Source: Planctomycetota bacterium
GTDB taxonomy: Bacteria > Planctomycetota > UBA1135 > GCA-002686595
DNA: 64,000 nucleotides
Direction of reading: 5' to 3'
Assembly: GCA_028823345.1 (NCBI GenBank)
Contig: JAPKBR010000003.1
Location: forward strand, 82,594 to 146,593
The translations under genes were made by a program, and so were the position numbers. Below are positions 18,456 to 27,312 of the stretch, one piece after another. Under the pieces are notes generated by a model. It was not told the DNA's origin. It ran no database searches and saw only the letters and a program-made list of their open reading frames with translations. How positions within the stretch are numbered: the stretch's first letter is position 1; each line of letters begins with the position of its first letter.

Positions 18456-19828
18456 GTAACCCCATCGCAACCACCGAAGAGATCATCGAAGAGGTGACCT
18501 CCAGTTCCTCCCCCTTCGTCAAGCTGGCCGTGTGCGACATCGACGGTGTCCTACGGGGCAAGTATGTGCACAAGGACAAGTTCCTTTCGGTGCTCAAGGA
18601 GGGCCTTGGGTTCTGCGATGTGATCTTTGGATGGGACATGGGGGATCAGTGCTATGACCATGTTCCATTCACCGGCTGGCATACGGGCTATCCCGATGCA
18701 CAGGCGCGCCTCGACCCCAAGAGCTTCCGGAAAATTCCCTGGGAAAACGAAGTGCCCTTTTTCCTGGGTGACTTTTCCAAGGAGGACAACCCCGCCGGAG
18801 CCCCTCCCTGCCCGCGCACGCTTCTGAAGAAAGTCATCGCCCAGGCGAGCGACATGAACCTGCTACCAGCTTTCTCCATGGAGTTTGAGTGGTTCAACTT
18901 CTTCGAGACCGCCGAGAGCCTGGAGGAAAAGGGCTTTGTGCGTCCCCAGCCCATCACCCCCGGAATGCACGGGTACTCCATGCTGCGCACGAGCCAGAAC
19001 TCTGAGTTCTTTGCCACCCTGCACGGGGCCCTGGAGGACTTTGACGTGCCCATCGAGGGCCTGCACACGGAAACGGGCCCCGGAGTCTTGGAAGCGGCGC
19101 TCATTTACAGCGACGTCCTGGAAGCAGCCGATCGGGCGGTGCTTTTCAAGTGGGGCGCCAAGTCCATCGCCCACGACTTTGGAATGATGGCCAGCTTTAT
19201 GGCCAAGTGGAACAGCGAGCTGCCCGGTTGCAGCGGGCACATTCACCAGAGTCTCTGGAGCGCAGACGGAAAAACCAACCTGTTCTTCGATGGGAATGGG
19301 CCGGACAACATGAGCGACACCTTCCGCCACTATCTTGCGGGGCAAATGCACTGCCTGCCAGAAATCCTGCCGCTCCTAGCACCCAACATCAACAGCTACA
19401 AACGGCTAGTAGAAGGGCACTGGGCCCCCACCACAGTCACCTGGGGCATCAACAATCGCACGGCGGCTTTGCGGGTGATCAGCGGCGGTGAAAAGTCCAC
19501 GCGCCTGGAAAACCGCGTTGTGGGATCCGACGCGAACCCCTACCTCGCTATGGCCGCTTCCCTGGCCAGTGGGCTCTATGGCATCCGGCACAAGCTGGAG
19601 CCGGTGCGGGACAAGGTGATCGGCAACGCGTACGAGGACACCGGCGCCGTTCGTCTGCCCAACACGCTCTCCGCAGCCACCGAGCGCATGGCAGAATCCG
19701 CCATCGCCAAAGAACTATTCGACGAAGCCTTCATCGAACACTTTGTGGCCACCCGACGCTGGGAGTGCAAGCAGCACCAGGCTGCGGTCACCGACTGGGA
19801 AACCCAGCGTTACTTTGAAATCGTCTAG
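18452..19828 (+). CDS. Glutamine-synthetase-like gamma-glutamyl-amine ligase
   Basis: 458 residues. The family is glutamine synthetase, but with the N-terminal VKLAVCDIDGVLRGKYVHKDKF typical of PuuA/GlnA4-type enzymes rather than true GlnA. Catalytic-domain markers are MEFEWFNF, ETGPGVLEAAL, GCSGHIHQSLW, NINSYKRL and NRTAALRV...ENRVVGSDANPYL. Family members ligate glutamate to polyamines, ethanolamine or other primary amines using ATP. With the ethanolamine-type permease before it and an alcohol dehydrogenase after it, the likely product is gamma-glutamyl-ethanolamide or a similar amino alcohol (inference). Confidence 0.85.
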   Translation: MSNPIATTEEIIEEVTSSSSPFVKLAVCDIDGVLRGKYVHKDKFLSVLKEGLGFCDVIFGWDMGDQCYDHVPFTGWHTGYPDAQARLDPKSFRKIPWENEVPFFLGDFSKEDNPAGAPPCPRTLLKKVIAQASDMNLLPAFSMEFEWFNFFETAESLEEKGFVRPQPITPGMHGYSMLRTSQNSEFFATLHGALEDFDVPIEGLHTETGPGVLEAALIYSDVLEAADRAVLFKWGAKSIAHDFGMMASFMAKWNSELPGCSGHIHQSLWSADGKTNLFFDGNGPDNMSDTFRHYLAGQMHCLPEILPLLAPNINSYKRLVEGHWAPTTVTWGINNRTAALRVISGGEKSTRLENRVVGSDANPYLAMAASLASGLYGIRHKLEPVRDKVIGNAYEDTGAVRLPNTLSAATERMAESAIAKELFDEAFIEHFVATRRWECKQHQAAVTDWETQRYFEIV

Positions 19829-19837
19829 CATCTGGCC

Positions 19838-21010
19838 ATGACTCCCGTCACTCAGTTCAATTACCCGACCCAGGTGCGCTTCGGCCCCGGATCCATGGGC
19901 GAAGTTCCAGAGCACCTGACCGCCCTGGGGATCCAACGCCCTCTTCTGGTCACCGACAAGATCGTCGCCGAATTGCCCCCTGGACAAAAGCTGGCAAGCT
20001 GTCTGGAAAACTTGCCCTTGGACAGCGCTGTGTTCTCCGGTATCTGGGGCAACCCGGTGATCAGTCAAGTGCAAGCGGGAGTGGCCGCGTTCAAAGAACA
20101 CAAAGCCGACGGCATCGTGGCCCTCGGCGGCGGCGCGTCCATGGATGTGGCCAAGATCATTGCGCTCATGGCCCATCACCCGGGTTCCGTGTTGGACTAC
20201 GAGGACGGGAATCCCAATCAAAAGCCAATTCAAAACCCGATCCCGCCGATCATCGCGATTCCAACCACCGCAGGCACGGGCAGCGAAGTGGGCCGGGCCG
20301 CAGTGGTTTCGGAAGACGGCTCCCATCGCAAAGCGATTCTGTTTCATCCGCGTCTCTTGCCCGCGGTGGTGTTGCTCGATCCGGAACTGACCGTGGGTTT
20401 GCCCGCAAAGGTCACTGCCGCCACGGGCATGGATGCCTTGAGCCACCTGGGAGAAGCATTCTTGGTCGACAGCTTTCACCCCATGGCGGATGGAGTTTCC
20501 CTGGAGGGCCTGGGTTTGATTTCCAAGAGCCTTTTGGATTGTGTCGATTTCGCGAATGCTGGCACGGGAGCCACGCCCGAACACATCGACGCCCGGGGCT
20601 TGATGCTGACTGCTTCCATGATGGGCGCCGTGGCCTTTCAAAAAGGTTTGGGTGTGACCCATTCCTGCGCCCATGCCCTCTCGACGGTTTGCGATTTGCA
20701 CCACGGACTGGCCAACGGGATCATGTTGCCCTTCACCTTCGGCTTCAACCGCAGTGCCTGCGAAGATAAGTTCAAGCGCATGAGCATCGCGGTGGGAGCA
20801 GATGGAAGCGCGGATGGCTTTTTCCGCTGGTTGGACGGGCTGCGAGCGCAGATTGGCATTCCCGCAAGCCTGAGGTTGGCCGGTGTTGGACCGGAGCACC
20901 TCGACGACTTGATTGCCTTTGCACTCAAAGATTCTTGCCACTTGGAAAACCCAGTGCCGGTTTCTGAAGCTGATTTCCGTGCCCTCTTTCAGTCCGCGCT
21001 TCAGGCATGA
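19838..21010 (+). CDS. Iron-containing alcohol dehydrogenase
   Basis: 390 residues of the Fe-ADH (group III) family. NAD-binding GGGASMDVAK (about 97-106) and the metal ligands in GMDALSHLGEA (Asp and His), THSCAHALS and LHHGLANGIMLP are all present. It oxidises an alcohol to an aldehyde with NAD(P)+. In this operon it would oxidise the free hydroxyl of a gamma-glutamylated amino alcohol to the aldehyde taken by the aldehyde dehydrogenase three genes downstream of the ligase. It overlaps the next gene by four bases (ATGA). Confidence 0.9.
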   Translation: MTPVTQFNYPTQVRFGPGSMGEVPEHLTALGIQRPLLVTDKIVAELPPGQKLASCLENLPLDSAVFSGIWGNPVISQVQAGVAAFKEHKADGIVALGGGASMDVAKIIALMAHHPGSVLDYEDGNPNQKPIQNPIPPIIAIPTTAGTGSEVGRAAVVSEDGSHRKAILFHPRLLPAVVLLDPELTVGLPAKVTAATGMDALSHLGEAFLVDSFHPMADGVSLEGLGLISKSLLDCVDFANAGTGATPEHIDARGLMLTASMMGAVAFQKGLGVTHSCAHALSTVCDLHHGLANGIMLPFTFGFNRSACEDKFKRMSIAVGADGSADGFFRWLDGLRAQIGIPASLRLAGVGPEHLDDLIAFALKDSCHLENPVPVSEADFRALFQSALQA

Positions 21011-21771
21011 CTCCCCGTCCCCTCAAAATCGGCCTCGGCGCGTGCTTTTTCCACGCGGATCCCGCGCGCCCCATTTTCAAAGGCAAGACCCTGCAATACA
21101 TGGAGCAGTCCATGGCTCATTGGGTGATGGCCTCCGGGGCAGTGCCCTTGATGTTGCCCCGGCCCAGCGGCCTGGTCGATGTGCGAATGCTGGTGGAGGA
21201 AATCGACGGCTTACTGCTACAGGGTGGCTCGGATGTTTCCCCAAAAACCTATGGCATGCAAGCGCACAAACCCGAGTGGGCCGGAGACCGAGAGCGTGAC
21301 CTCTATGAGATCGAGCTGCTCAACGAATGCTTGCGGGTGGGGAAACCTGTCCTGGGTATTTGCCGCGGCCTGCAATTGATCAATGTCGCCTTCGGCGGGA
21401 CTCTCTATCAGGATTTGGAAACCCAGTGCCCCGAATCCCAAGTCCATCGGGATTGGAATGTGTACGAGGATCTGCATCACGAGGTAGTGTTTGAGCCTGG
21501 CTCACGCCTGCACGAGTTCTATCCGGGGAAATCCGGCGGGCGCGTGAACAGCATTCATCATCAAGCCGTCATGGATCTTGCCGAAGGGCTGGTGATTGAA
21601 GCCCGTTCCGTGGACGACGGGATTGTTGAAGCCCTGCACCGTCCCGGACCCAGCTACCTCTACGCGCTGCAATGGCATCCCGAGTTCATTTCTGCGGAAG
21701 CTGCGGAGCTCCTGTCTCCAAATCCAATCATGCGCAGTTTCCTTTCCGCTGCTGAAGAAGCCCGCGCCTAA
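21007..21771 (+). CDS. Gamma-glutamyl-gamma-aminobutyrate hydrolase-like (PuuD/peptidase C26)
   Basis: 254 residues of class I glutamine-amidotransferase fold. GGSDVSPKTYG (about 76-86), the nucleophile in LGICRGLQLINVAFGG (Cys about 118) and the His-Glu pair in YALQWHPE (about 222) form the catalytic triad. PuuD removes glutamate from gamma-Glu-GABA; here the substrate is more likely gamma-glutamylglycine or another gamma-glutamyl amino acid made by the neighbouring enzymes. It is tightly packed between the two dehydrogenase genes. Confidence 0.87.
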   Translation: MTPRPLKIGLGACFFHADPARPIFKGKTLQYMEQSMAHWVMASGAVPLMLPRPSGLVDVRMLVEEIDGLLLQGGSDVSPKTYGMQAHKPEWAGDRERDLYEIELLNECLRVGKPVLGICRGLQLINVAFGGTLYQDLETQCPESQVHRDWNVYEDLHHEVVFEPGSRLHEFYPGKSGGRVNSIHHQAVMDLAEGLVIEARSVDDGIVEALHRPGPSYLYALQWHPEFISAEAAELLSPNPIMRSFLSAAEEARA

Positions 21772-21776
21772 AATCC

Positions 21777-23150
21777 ATGCTGCAAGTCATCAACCCAGCC
21801 ACCGGCGGTGCGCTCTGTGAGCTAAGAACCGACTCCCCCGAAATGGTGAGCGACAAGTACCAACAAGCACGCCTGGCCCAACCCGCCTGGGCCGCTCTTG
21901 AGGTCCAAGAACGCTGCGCTTTTATACGCCGCTTCCAGCAACAACTGATCGAGCGCCAGGAAGAACTCGCAGGCCTTTTGACCTCGGAAACGGGCAAGCC
22001 CCTGCAGCAGTCCCTCAACGAACTGAATGGCGTCCAGGGTCGCATCGATTTCTTCCTGAAGAGCACCGCGGACACCATTCAGGCCCTCGATATGCTGCCG
22101 TCGGGCAACAATCCCGCCGAGCGCCTGACCTTTGAACCCCTGGGAGTGATCGCAAACATCTCCGCCTGGAATTACCCCTACCTTGTGGGTGCCAATGTCT
22201 TCATCCCGGCGCTCCTGACCGGTAATACGGTGCTTTACAAGCCGTCGGAATTCGCCTCCCTCACAGGCAAGGCGATCTTCGACATGTTCACCTCGAGCGG
22301 TCTACCGGAGGGTGTCTTGAGCGTCATCATTGGTGAAGGCGAGGTGGGTGCACACCTGCTCCAACAGCCCATCGATGGGGTCTACTTCACCGGGTCTCAT
22401 GCCACTGGCGTCAAGATCGCCGCGGGCGCCGCCCCAAATTTGATGCGCGTCCAACTGGAACTGGGAGGCAAAGACCCGGTCTATGTGATGGAGGACGCTC
22501 CAGTTGCCGCCGCCGCAACCGCCCTTGCGGACGGAGCCTTCTACAACGCAGGCCAAAGCTGCTGCGCAGTGGAGCGAATCTATGTGCGCAACGAGATCAT
22601 GGACGAGTTCGTAAAGCACTTTGTTATCGCCGCACAAAAACTCGTTGTTGGATCCCCCACCGATCCCACCACCACCCTCGGGCCCCTGACCCGTGCCGCG
22701 CAACTCGACGTGCTGGACGCCCAGGTGGCGGATGCTCTGCAAAAGGGCGCCCAGCTCAAGGTCGGCGGGCAAAGGCTCCCTGGTCCCGGGTCGTTCTATC
22801 AGCCAACCGTCATGACCCAGGTCAACCACACCATGGACCTGATGACCGAAGAGAGTTTTGGCCCCATCATCGGCATCCAAGGTGTGTCTTCTGACAGCGA
22901 AGCACTAGAGCTGATGAACGACAGCCCCTATGGCCTGACCGCGGCGGTTTTTTCTCCCGACCAACAACGGGCCCAAGGCATCCTGGCCCGCGTCAACTCC
23001 GGCACCGTCTACTGGAATTGCTGCGACCGGGTCAGTCCGCACCTGCCCTGGACCGGCCGGGGGAACTCAGGCATCGGCAGCACGCTCTCGACCCTTGGGA
23101 TTCAGGCGTTTGTGCAGCCAAAGAGCTGGCACATGAACGCGGGCCAATAG
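21777..23150 (+). CDS. NAD(P)-dependent aldehyde dehydrogenase
   Basis: 457 residues. ALDH signatures are LTFEPLGVIANISAWNYPY (about 117-135), the general base in LELGGKDPVYV, and the catalytic cysteine in GQSCCAVERIYV (about 259). It lacks roughly 20 N-terminal residues relative to many family members. It would oxidise the gamma-glutamyl aldehyde made by the Fe-ADH to the acid. It is the last gene of the operon, followed by a short dyad between convergent genes. Confidence 0.9.
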   Translation: MLQVINPATGGALCELRTDSPEMVSDKYQQARLAQPAWAALEVQERCAFIRRFQQQLIERQEELAGLLTSETGKPLQQSLNELNGVQGRIDFFLKSTADTIQALDMLPSGNNPAERLTFEPLGVIANISAWNYPYLVGANVFIPALLTGNTVLYKPSEFASLTGKAIFDMFTSSGLPEGVLSVIIGEGEVGAHLLQQPIDGVYFTGSHATGVKIAAGAAPNLMRVQLELGGKDPVYVMEDAPVAAAATALADGAFYNAGQSCCAVERIYVRNEIMDEFVKHFVIAAQKLVVGSPTDPTTTLGPLTRAAQLDVLDAQVADALQKGAQLKVGGQRLPGPGSFYQPTVMTQVNHTMDLMTEESFGPIIGIQGVSSDSEALELMNDSPYGLTAAVFSPDQQRAQGILARVNSGTVYWNCCDRVSPHLPWTGRGNSGIGSTLSTLGIQAFVQPKSWHMNAGQ

Positions 23151-23189
23151 GGAATCAAGGCTTGATTGGCACTTGGGTAACTCGAAGGG

Positions 23190-23209
23190 GAGGGGTGAAC
23201 TAACCCCTC
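23190..23209. terminator. Short convergent terminator hairpin
   Basis: GAGGGGT/ACCCCTC inverted repeat of seven bases with a 6-base loop, lying between the aldehyde dehydrogenase stop and overlapping the gpmI stop codon. It is short but well placed for bidirectional termination. Confidence 0.4.
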
Positions 23210-24740
23210 ACTCAAACAAGCTGCGGGCAGTCATGGCGGAGGGTACCTCCAAATCAAGCACCTGCAAGAGCGTCGGGGCCACGTCCGCCAGCACGCCGTG
23301 GGGCCGAATCGACTGGCCTTTCAGGGACTCGCCGCAAAAGACGATGGGCACGGGGTTCAAGGTGTGGGCTGTGTGAGGTTCGCCGGACTCAGGATCCACA
23401 AGCTTTTCCGAGTTGCCATGGTCTGCGGTGATGACCGCCAGGCCGCCTAAGGCGTTCACCGCAGCGGTGACCTCTTGCAGGCAACTATCCACGAACGCCA
23501 CCGCTTGGCAAGCGGCACCGTAGTCCCCCGTGTGACCCACCATGTCCGCGTTGGCGTAGTTGATGATGAACACGTCGGTTTCAGCGCGGCCAAGTTCCTT
23601 CAAGATTGCGTCGGTAACGCCTCGGGCGCTCATTTGGGGCGCCAAGTCATAGGTGGCGACTTTGGGGCTAGGGAGCAGAATGCGGTTTTCGCCTGGCAGC
23701 ACATCTTCTTTGCCCCCAGAAAAGAAAAAGGTCACGTGGGCGTACTTTTCGGTCTCTGCAATCCGCGCCTGCCGCAGCCCAGCACGGCTGAGCACCTCCG
23801 GGAGCATGTCCGACAGATCGTTCGGCGCAAAGGCGATGGGAAAGGGGAAGTCCGCGCGGTATTGGGTGAAGGTGGTGATGGCCGGGCGGCCCGTGCCTCG
23901 CCGTTCGAAGTGCTCGAAGTCTTCAAATGCCAAAGCAAGTGAAATCTCGCGCACACGATCCGACCGGTAATTGAACATGATCAGCGGTTCGTCTGAACCG
24001 ATGCGCGTGCCCTCCGCCGGGCCGATCAAGGTGGGCTCCATAAACTCGTCGGTGATTCCTGCTGCGTAGGATTGTTCCAGTGCATTTAACACCGAATCCC
24101 GCTGCTCACCGATTCCAGCGGTGAGTAAGTCGTGAGCCTTTTGCACGCGCTCCCAGCGATTGTCCCGATCCATGGCCCAGTAGCGTCCCACAAGACTGAC
24201 AATGCGGCCCACACCCACTTCAACGCAGGCCGCCTCAAGGCGCGCCAGATGTTTCACCCCTGAGCGCGGTGCCGTGTCCCGTCCATCAGTCAGGGCGTGG
24301 ATCAAAACCTTATCGCCAGGCACGCCGACCTTTTTGGCCATGCGCAAGAGAGCCACGATGTGTTTGTCGCTGGCATGCACGGCCCCATCAGAGACCAGCC
24401 CCATGAGGTGCAGGTTTTGGTCTCCCCGCCGAGCGTCCTCCATGGCTTTCAGCAACGCGCCATTCTCGAAGAACTCGCCGCTCTCGATGGCCGCGTCGAT
24501 ACGCGTGATGTCCTGATTGATCACCCGCCCAGCGCCAAGGCTCATGTGCCCCACCTCACTGTTGCCCATGATTCCCTCCGGCAGGCCCACTTCCCGCCCG
24601 CAGGCATGCAGCAGTCCGTGGGGATACTGACCCAACAACTGCTGAAAGAAAGGCGCAGAGGAGGCGATCGCGTTGAACTCAGGTTCATCGCGCTGCCCCC
24701 AACCATCGAGGACAACCAACAGGAGCGGAGGACGTTTCAT
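23208..24740 (-). CDS. gpmI: 2,3-bisphosphoglycerate-independent phosphoglycerate mutase
   Basis: 510 residues from the ATG giving MKRPPLLLVVLDGWG, the usual length. It interconverts 3- and 2-phosphoglycerate in glycolysis using two Mn ions. The catalytic serine is in MGNSEVGHMSLGAGRV (about 62), and metal ligands lie in NYANADMVGHTGDY and ITADHGNSE. The phosphatase-like and transferase-like halves are both complete. It is divergent from the M48 protease gene. A longer frame upstream overlaps that divergent gene and is rejected. Confidence 0.95.
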   Translation of the reverse strand: MKRPPLLLVVLDGWGQRDEPEFNAIASSAPFFQQLLGQYPHGLLHACGREVGLPEGIMGNSEVGHMSLGAGRVINQDITRIDAAIESGEFFENGALLKAMEDARRGDQNLHLMGLVSDGAVHASDKHIVALLRMAKKVGVPGDKVLIHALTDGRDTAPRSGVKHLARLEAACVEVGVGRIVSLVGRYWAMDRDNRWERVQKAHDLLTAGIGEQRDSVLNALEQSYAAGITDEFMEPTLIGPAEGTRIGSDEPLIMFNYRSDRVREISLALAFEDFEHFERRGTGRPAITTFTQYRADFPFPIAFAPNDLSDMLPEVLSRAGLRQARIAETEKYAHVTFFFSGGKEDVLPGENRILLPSPKVATYDLAPQMSARGVTDAILKELGRAETDVFIINYANADMVGHTGDYGAACQAVAFVDSCLQEVTAAVNALGGLAVITADHGNSEKLVDPESGEPHTAHTLNPVPIVFCGESLKGQSIRPHGVLADVAPTLLQVLDLEVPSAMTARSLFE

Positions 24741-24806
24741 GCTTAGAATTCCTGGGGAAAAGCACCTGTGGCCCAGGGCTCCCCACATGCACCATACTAA
24801 AGGCCC

Positions 24807-25631
24807 ATGGAAAAGAAGAAGCCGACCACCACTCGAATCACGCGAGCTTTCAGGGCTGCAGGCCTCGCGGGCCTGGGCCTGCTGGCCAGTTGCGCCAACT
24901 TCAATACCTTCAGCGTCCAAGAGGACGTCACCCTCGGGGTAAGGGCGTATGAGGACGTGCGCAGCAAGGAGCCCCTGGTCACCTCGGGCCCCGCCCTAGA
25001 GCATGTCTTGAGGGTCACCGAGCGCCTAGTCCCTGCGGCCCTGGTGGATGCCCCGTCATTTGCCGAGAAATTCCCCTGGGAGACCGTCCTGATCCAAGAG
25101 GACAGCACCCTCAACGCCTTCTGCCTCCCCGGGGGCAAGATGGCGGTCTACACGGGCATTTTGGCAGTCACCCAAGACGAGGCGGGCTTGGCAGTGGTCA
25201 TGGCCCACGAAATCGCCCATGCCACAGCGCGCCACGGCACCCAAGCCATGACGCGCCAATTGGCCTTGAGCGGAGGGCTGGCCATGCTGGGCGTGGTGCT
25301 GGAGGAGAACGAGCTGAACCCCGAATACTCCATGGCGATCGCCTCCATTAGCGCCACCCTGCTGACCCTCTCCTATGGGCGAGACGCGGAGCTAGAAGCG
25401 GACCGGGTGGGCCTCATCACTATGGCCAGGGCGGGCTATGACCCCCGGGTGGCGGTGGAGTTTTGGCAGCGCATGGAGGCCCAGGGCGGTGGAGCCCCGC
25501 CGGAGTGGCTCTCCACGCACCCCTCCCACGGTCACCGCATCGAGCAGATTCGAAGCCTCTTGCCCGAAGCCCTGGCCATCTGGGAAAGCACCCAGGGCCG
25601 GGGGGGAAGCTCTACAGAATCGGATTTCTGA
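24807..25631 (+). CDS. M48-family metalloprotease, lipoprotein
   Basis: 274 residues. The N-terminus carries a lipobox-type signal (LGLLASC, cysteine about 29), so the mature protein is probably a membrane-anchored periplasmic lipoprotein. The zinc site HEIAH is at about 134-138, with the third ligand in ELEADRVG (about 196). The domain resembles the BepA/LoiP group of Peptidase_M48 proteins, which act in outer-membrane protein quality control. A TACTAA hexamer six bases before the ATG suggests leaderless transcription. It is divergent from gpmI. Confidence 0.87.
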   Translation: MEKKKPTTTRITRAFRAAGLAGLGLLASCANFNTFSVQEDVTLGVRAYEDVRSKEPLVTSGPALEHVLRVTERLVPAALVDAPSFAEKFPWETVLIQEDSTLNAFCLPGGKMAVYTGILAVTQDEAGLAVVMAHEIAHATARHGTQAMTRQLALSGGLAMLGVVLEENELNPEYSMAIASISATLLTLSYGRDAELEADRVGLITMARAGYDPRVAVEFWQRMEAQGGGAPPEWLSTHPSHGHRIEQIRSLLPEALAIWESTQGRGGSSTESDF

Positions 25632-25634
25632 AAA

Positions 25635-25667
25635 GTTGTAAACCCCTTGCAGTCAAGGGGTTACAAC
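25635..25667. terminator. Long hairpin after the M48 protease gene
   Basis: Fourteen paired bases in two 7-base segments (GTTGTAA/TTACAAC and CCCCTTG/CAAGGGG) with one bulged A and a 4-base loop, starting four bases after the stop codon. AAAA precedes it, but there is no downstream T tract on the plus strand. It may be a terminator or a 3'-end stabiliser. Confidence 0.5.
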
Positions 25668-25818
25668 GGCGGGGCCGAAGGAGGGCAAGCGAAGTCGGGC
25701 TGCGGTTTCTACTTTCCTATGCCCACGGGACCAACCCCGAGGTATTCCGGGTCCCCACGGACCCCCGCCCGAGTACTTCTCCGGGCATTTCCACCAGCAC
25801 CTACCCCTCCGCTGCCCC

Positions 25819-27306
25819 GTGAAGGTCGCCTTCGCAACTCCCGAATTCCAGAGCTTGGTGCGCCGCACCAACCTCGCCGAGATCGCTGAACAACTCCCCC
25901 GCGCCCTGATGGCTGCGGGTGCGAATGTCCGTGTCTTTTTGCCTCTGACCAAGGACATCGACACCTCGATTCTCACCGGGCTCAAGAACGCGGGCAGCCT
26001 GACTCTCCCGGATGGGGACGAAACCGTGCGCGTGCGAGTGATGCGCGGCCAGCTCAACGGCTTGGAGCTCTGCCTGATCGATCATGCCCAGCTCTTCCGC
26101 ACGCGGCACCCCTACGGAGATGCCCAGGGCCCCTATAGCGACAACTGGCGCCGGTTCGCGATTTTCGCACGGGCCGTTCTGGAAGGCCTTGAACTCATCC
26201 GCTTCTCCGCAGATGTGATCCACTGTTTTGATTGGACCACGGGTTTGATTCCGGTCATTCAAAAACTCGAGTACCAAAACCGCGTTGAGAAACACCCTGC
26301 CTCCAAGGCTGGCACTTTCTTCGCCGTGCAAAACACCGCTATGCAAGGCAGTTTTGAGCGCGAGATCTTGCCAAAGATCGGAATCCCCCACTCAGAATTC
26401 CACGCCATTGGCGGAGTCGAGTTGGGAGGCAAGATCAACTACCTGAAGGCAGGGGCAGAGTACGCCACAATCATCGGCACCAACTCCCCCACAATGGTGG
26501 GGTCAGTAACCTCCTTGCCCAACGACAGCACGGTCTACGACACCTTTAGGCGTCGAGAAAAAGAGATCGTTGGCATTACGCCCGGCATCAACTATCGCTC
26601 TTGGGACCCGAGCTGCGACCCCCTGCTGGCCCAGGTCTTCGGTCCCGATGACAAGGATCCCACCGCAGGCAAGCGCAGGTGCAAAGTCACCTTGCAAAAA
26701 GCCCTCAAACTAGACAACGGTCCCCGGACGCCCCTGATCTGCGTGATCGGCCAGTTCGACAGCGATGGCGGTTTCGACATTGTCTCTGAGGCGCTCACTC
26801 CCCTGCTGGAGCGGTCCGTGCAAGTGGTCATGATGGGCCCGGGAAGTCCCGAGGTTCTTGAGCGCCTGCACACCATCGAGCAAACATTCGCCGGCCGTTG
26901 CCGAATCATCGAGGGCTACAACGTCAACACTGCCCATGTGTTGCTTGGTGGGTCCGACATCTTGCTGTTACCGTCCCACTTCCACGCTGCGCCAACCTTG
27001 CCCGCAATTGGCATGCGCTACGGCGTGGTCCCAGTCACTTTTGCGAACGGCGGACTCGCAGATGTGGTTCGGGATGTGCGCGATCATCCGCTTAATGGCA
27101 CTGGATTTTCATTCAAGAGCTACGACGCTGACTCTATGCTCGAGGATGGCATCGATGCTGCGCGGCAGCACTACAAGAACACCCCTGACTGGAAACAAGT
27201 GGTTCTGCGCTGCCTGGGCGAAGACAACTCTTGGGCTGCTGCAGCCGATCAACAGCTCAAGGCCTACCGCCGCGTTCGTCGGCGTACTCCCCCGAGGAGG
27301 AGCTAG
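25819..27306 (+). CDS. Glycogen-synthase-like (GT5) protein lacking catalytic residues
   Basis: 495 residues with a GTG start. Overall layout matches GlgA: N-terminal ATPEFQSL...LAEIAEQLPRAL, DVIHCFDWTTGLIPV, then GITPGINYRSWDP, then a C-terminal Rossmann domain ending with NGGLADVVRD. However, key positions known from E. coli GlgA are altered: the KTGG loop reads RRTN, the SRLTxQKG segment (Arg300, Lys305) reads GQFDSDGG, and the catalytic glutamate motif SRFEPCG reads SHFHAAP. It is therefore probably not an active ADP-glucose transferase; a regulatory or altered-specificity role is inference. ROK glucokinase follows six bases later. Confidence 0.8.
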   Translation: MKVAFATPEFQSLVRRTNLAEIAEQLPRALMAAGANVRVFLPLTKDIDTSILTGLKNAGSLTLPDGDETVRVRVMRGQLNGLELCLIDHAQLFRTRHPYGDAQGPYSDNWRRFAIFARAVLEGLELIRFSADVIHCFDWTTGLIPVIQKLEYQNRVEKHPASKAGTFFAVQNTAMQGSFEREILPKIGIPHSEFHAIGGVELGGKINYLKAGAEYATIIGTNSPTMVGSVTSLPNDSTVYDTFRRREKEIVGITPGINYRSWDPSCDPLLAQVFGPDDKDPTAGKRRCKVTLQKALKLDNGPRTPLICVIGQFDSDGGFDIVSEALTPLLERSVQVVMMGPGSPEVLERLHTIEQTFAGRCRIIEGYNVNTAHVLLGGSDILLLPSHFHAAPTLPAIGMRYGVVPVTFANGGLADVVRDVRDHPLNGTGFSFKSYDADSMLEDGIDAARQHYKNTPDWKQVVLRCLGEDNSWAAAADQQLKAYRRVRRRTPPRRS

Positions 27307-27312
27307 CTGCTA

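Noticed and set aside
25801..26391. 196-residue minus-strand frame opposite the GlgA-like gene
   Set aside because: It is the antisense shadow of a well-supported coding frame and has no domain signature.
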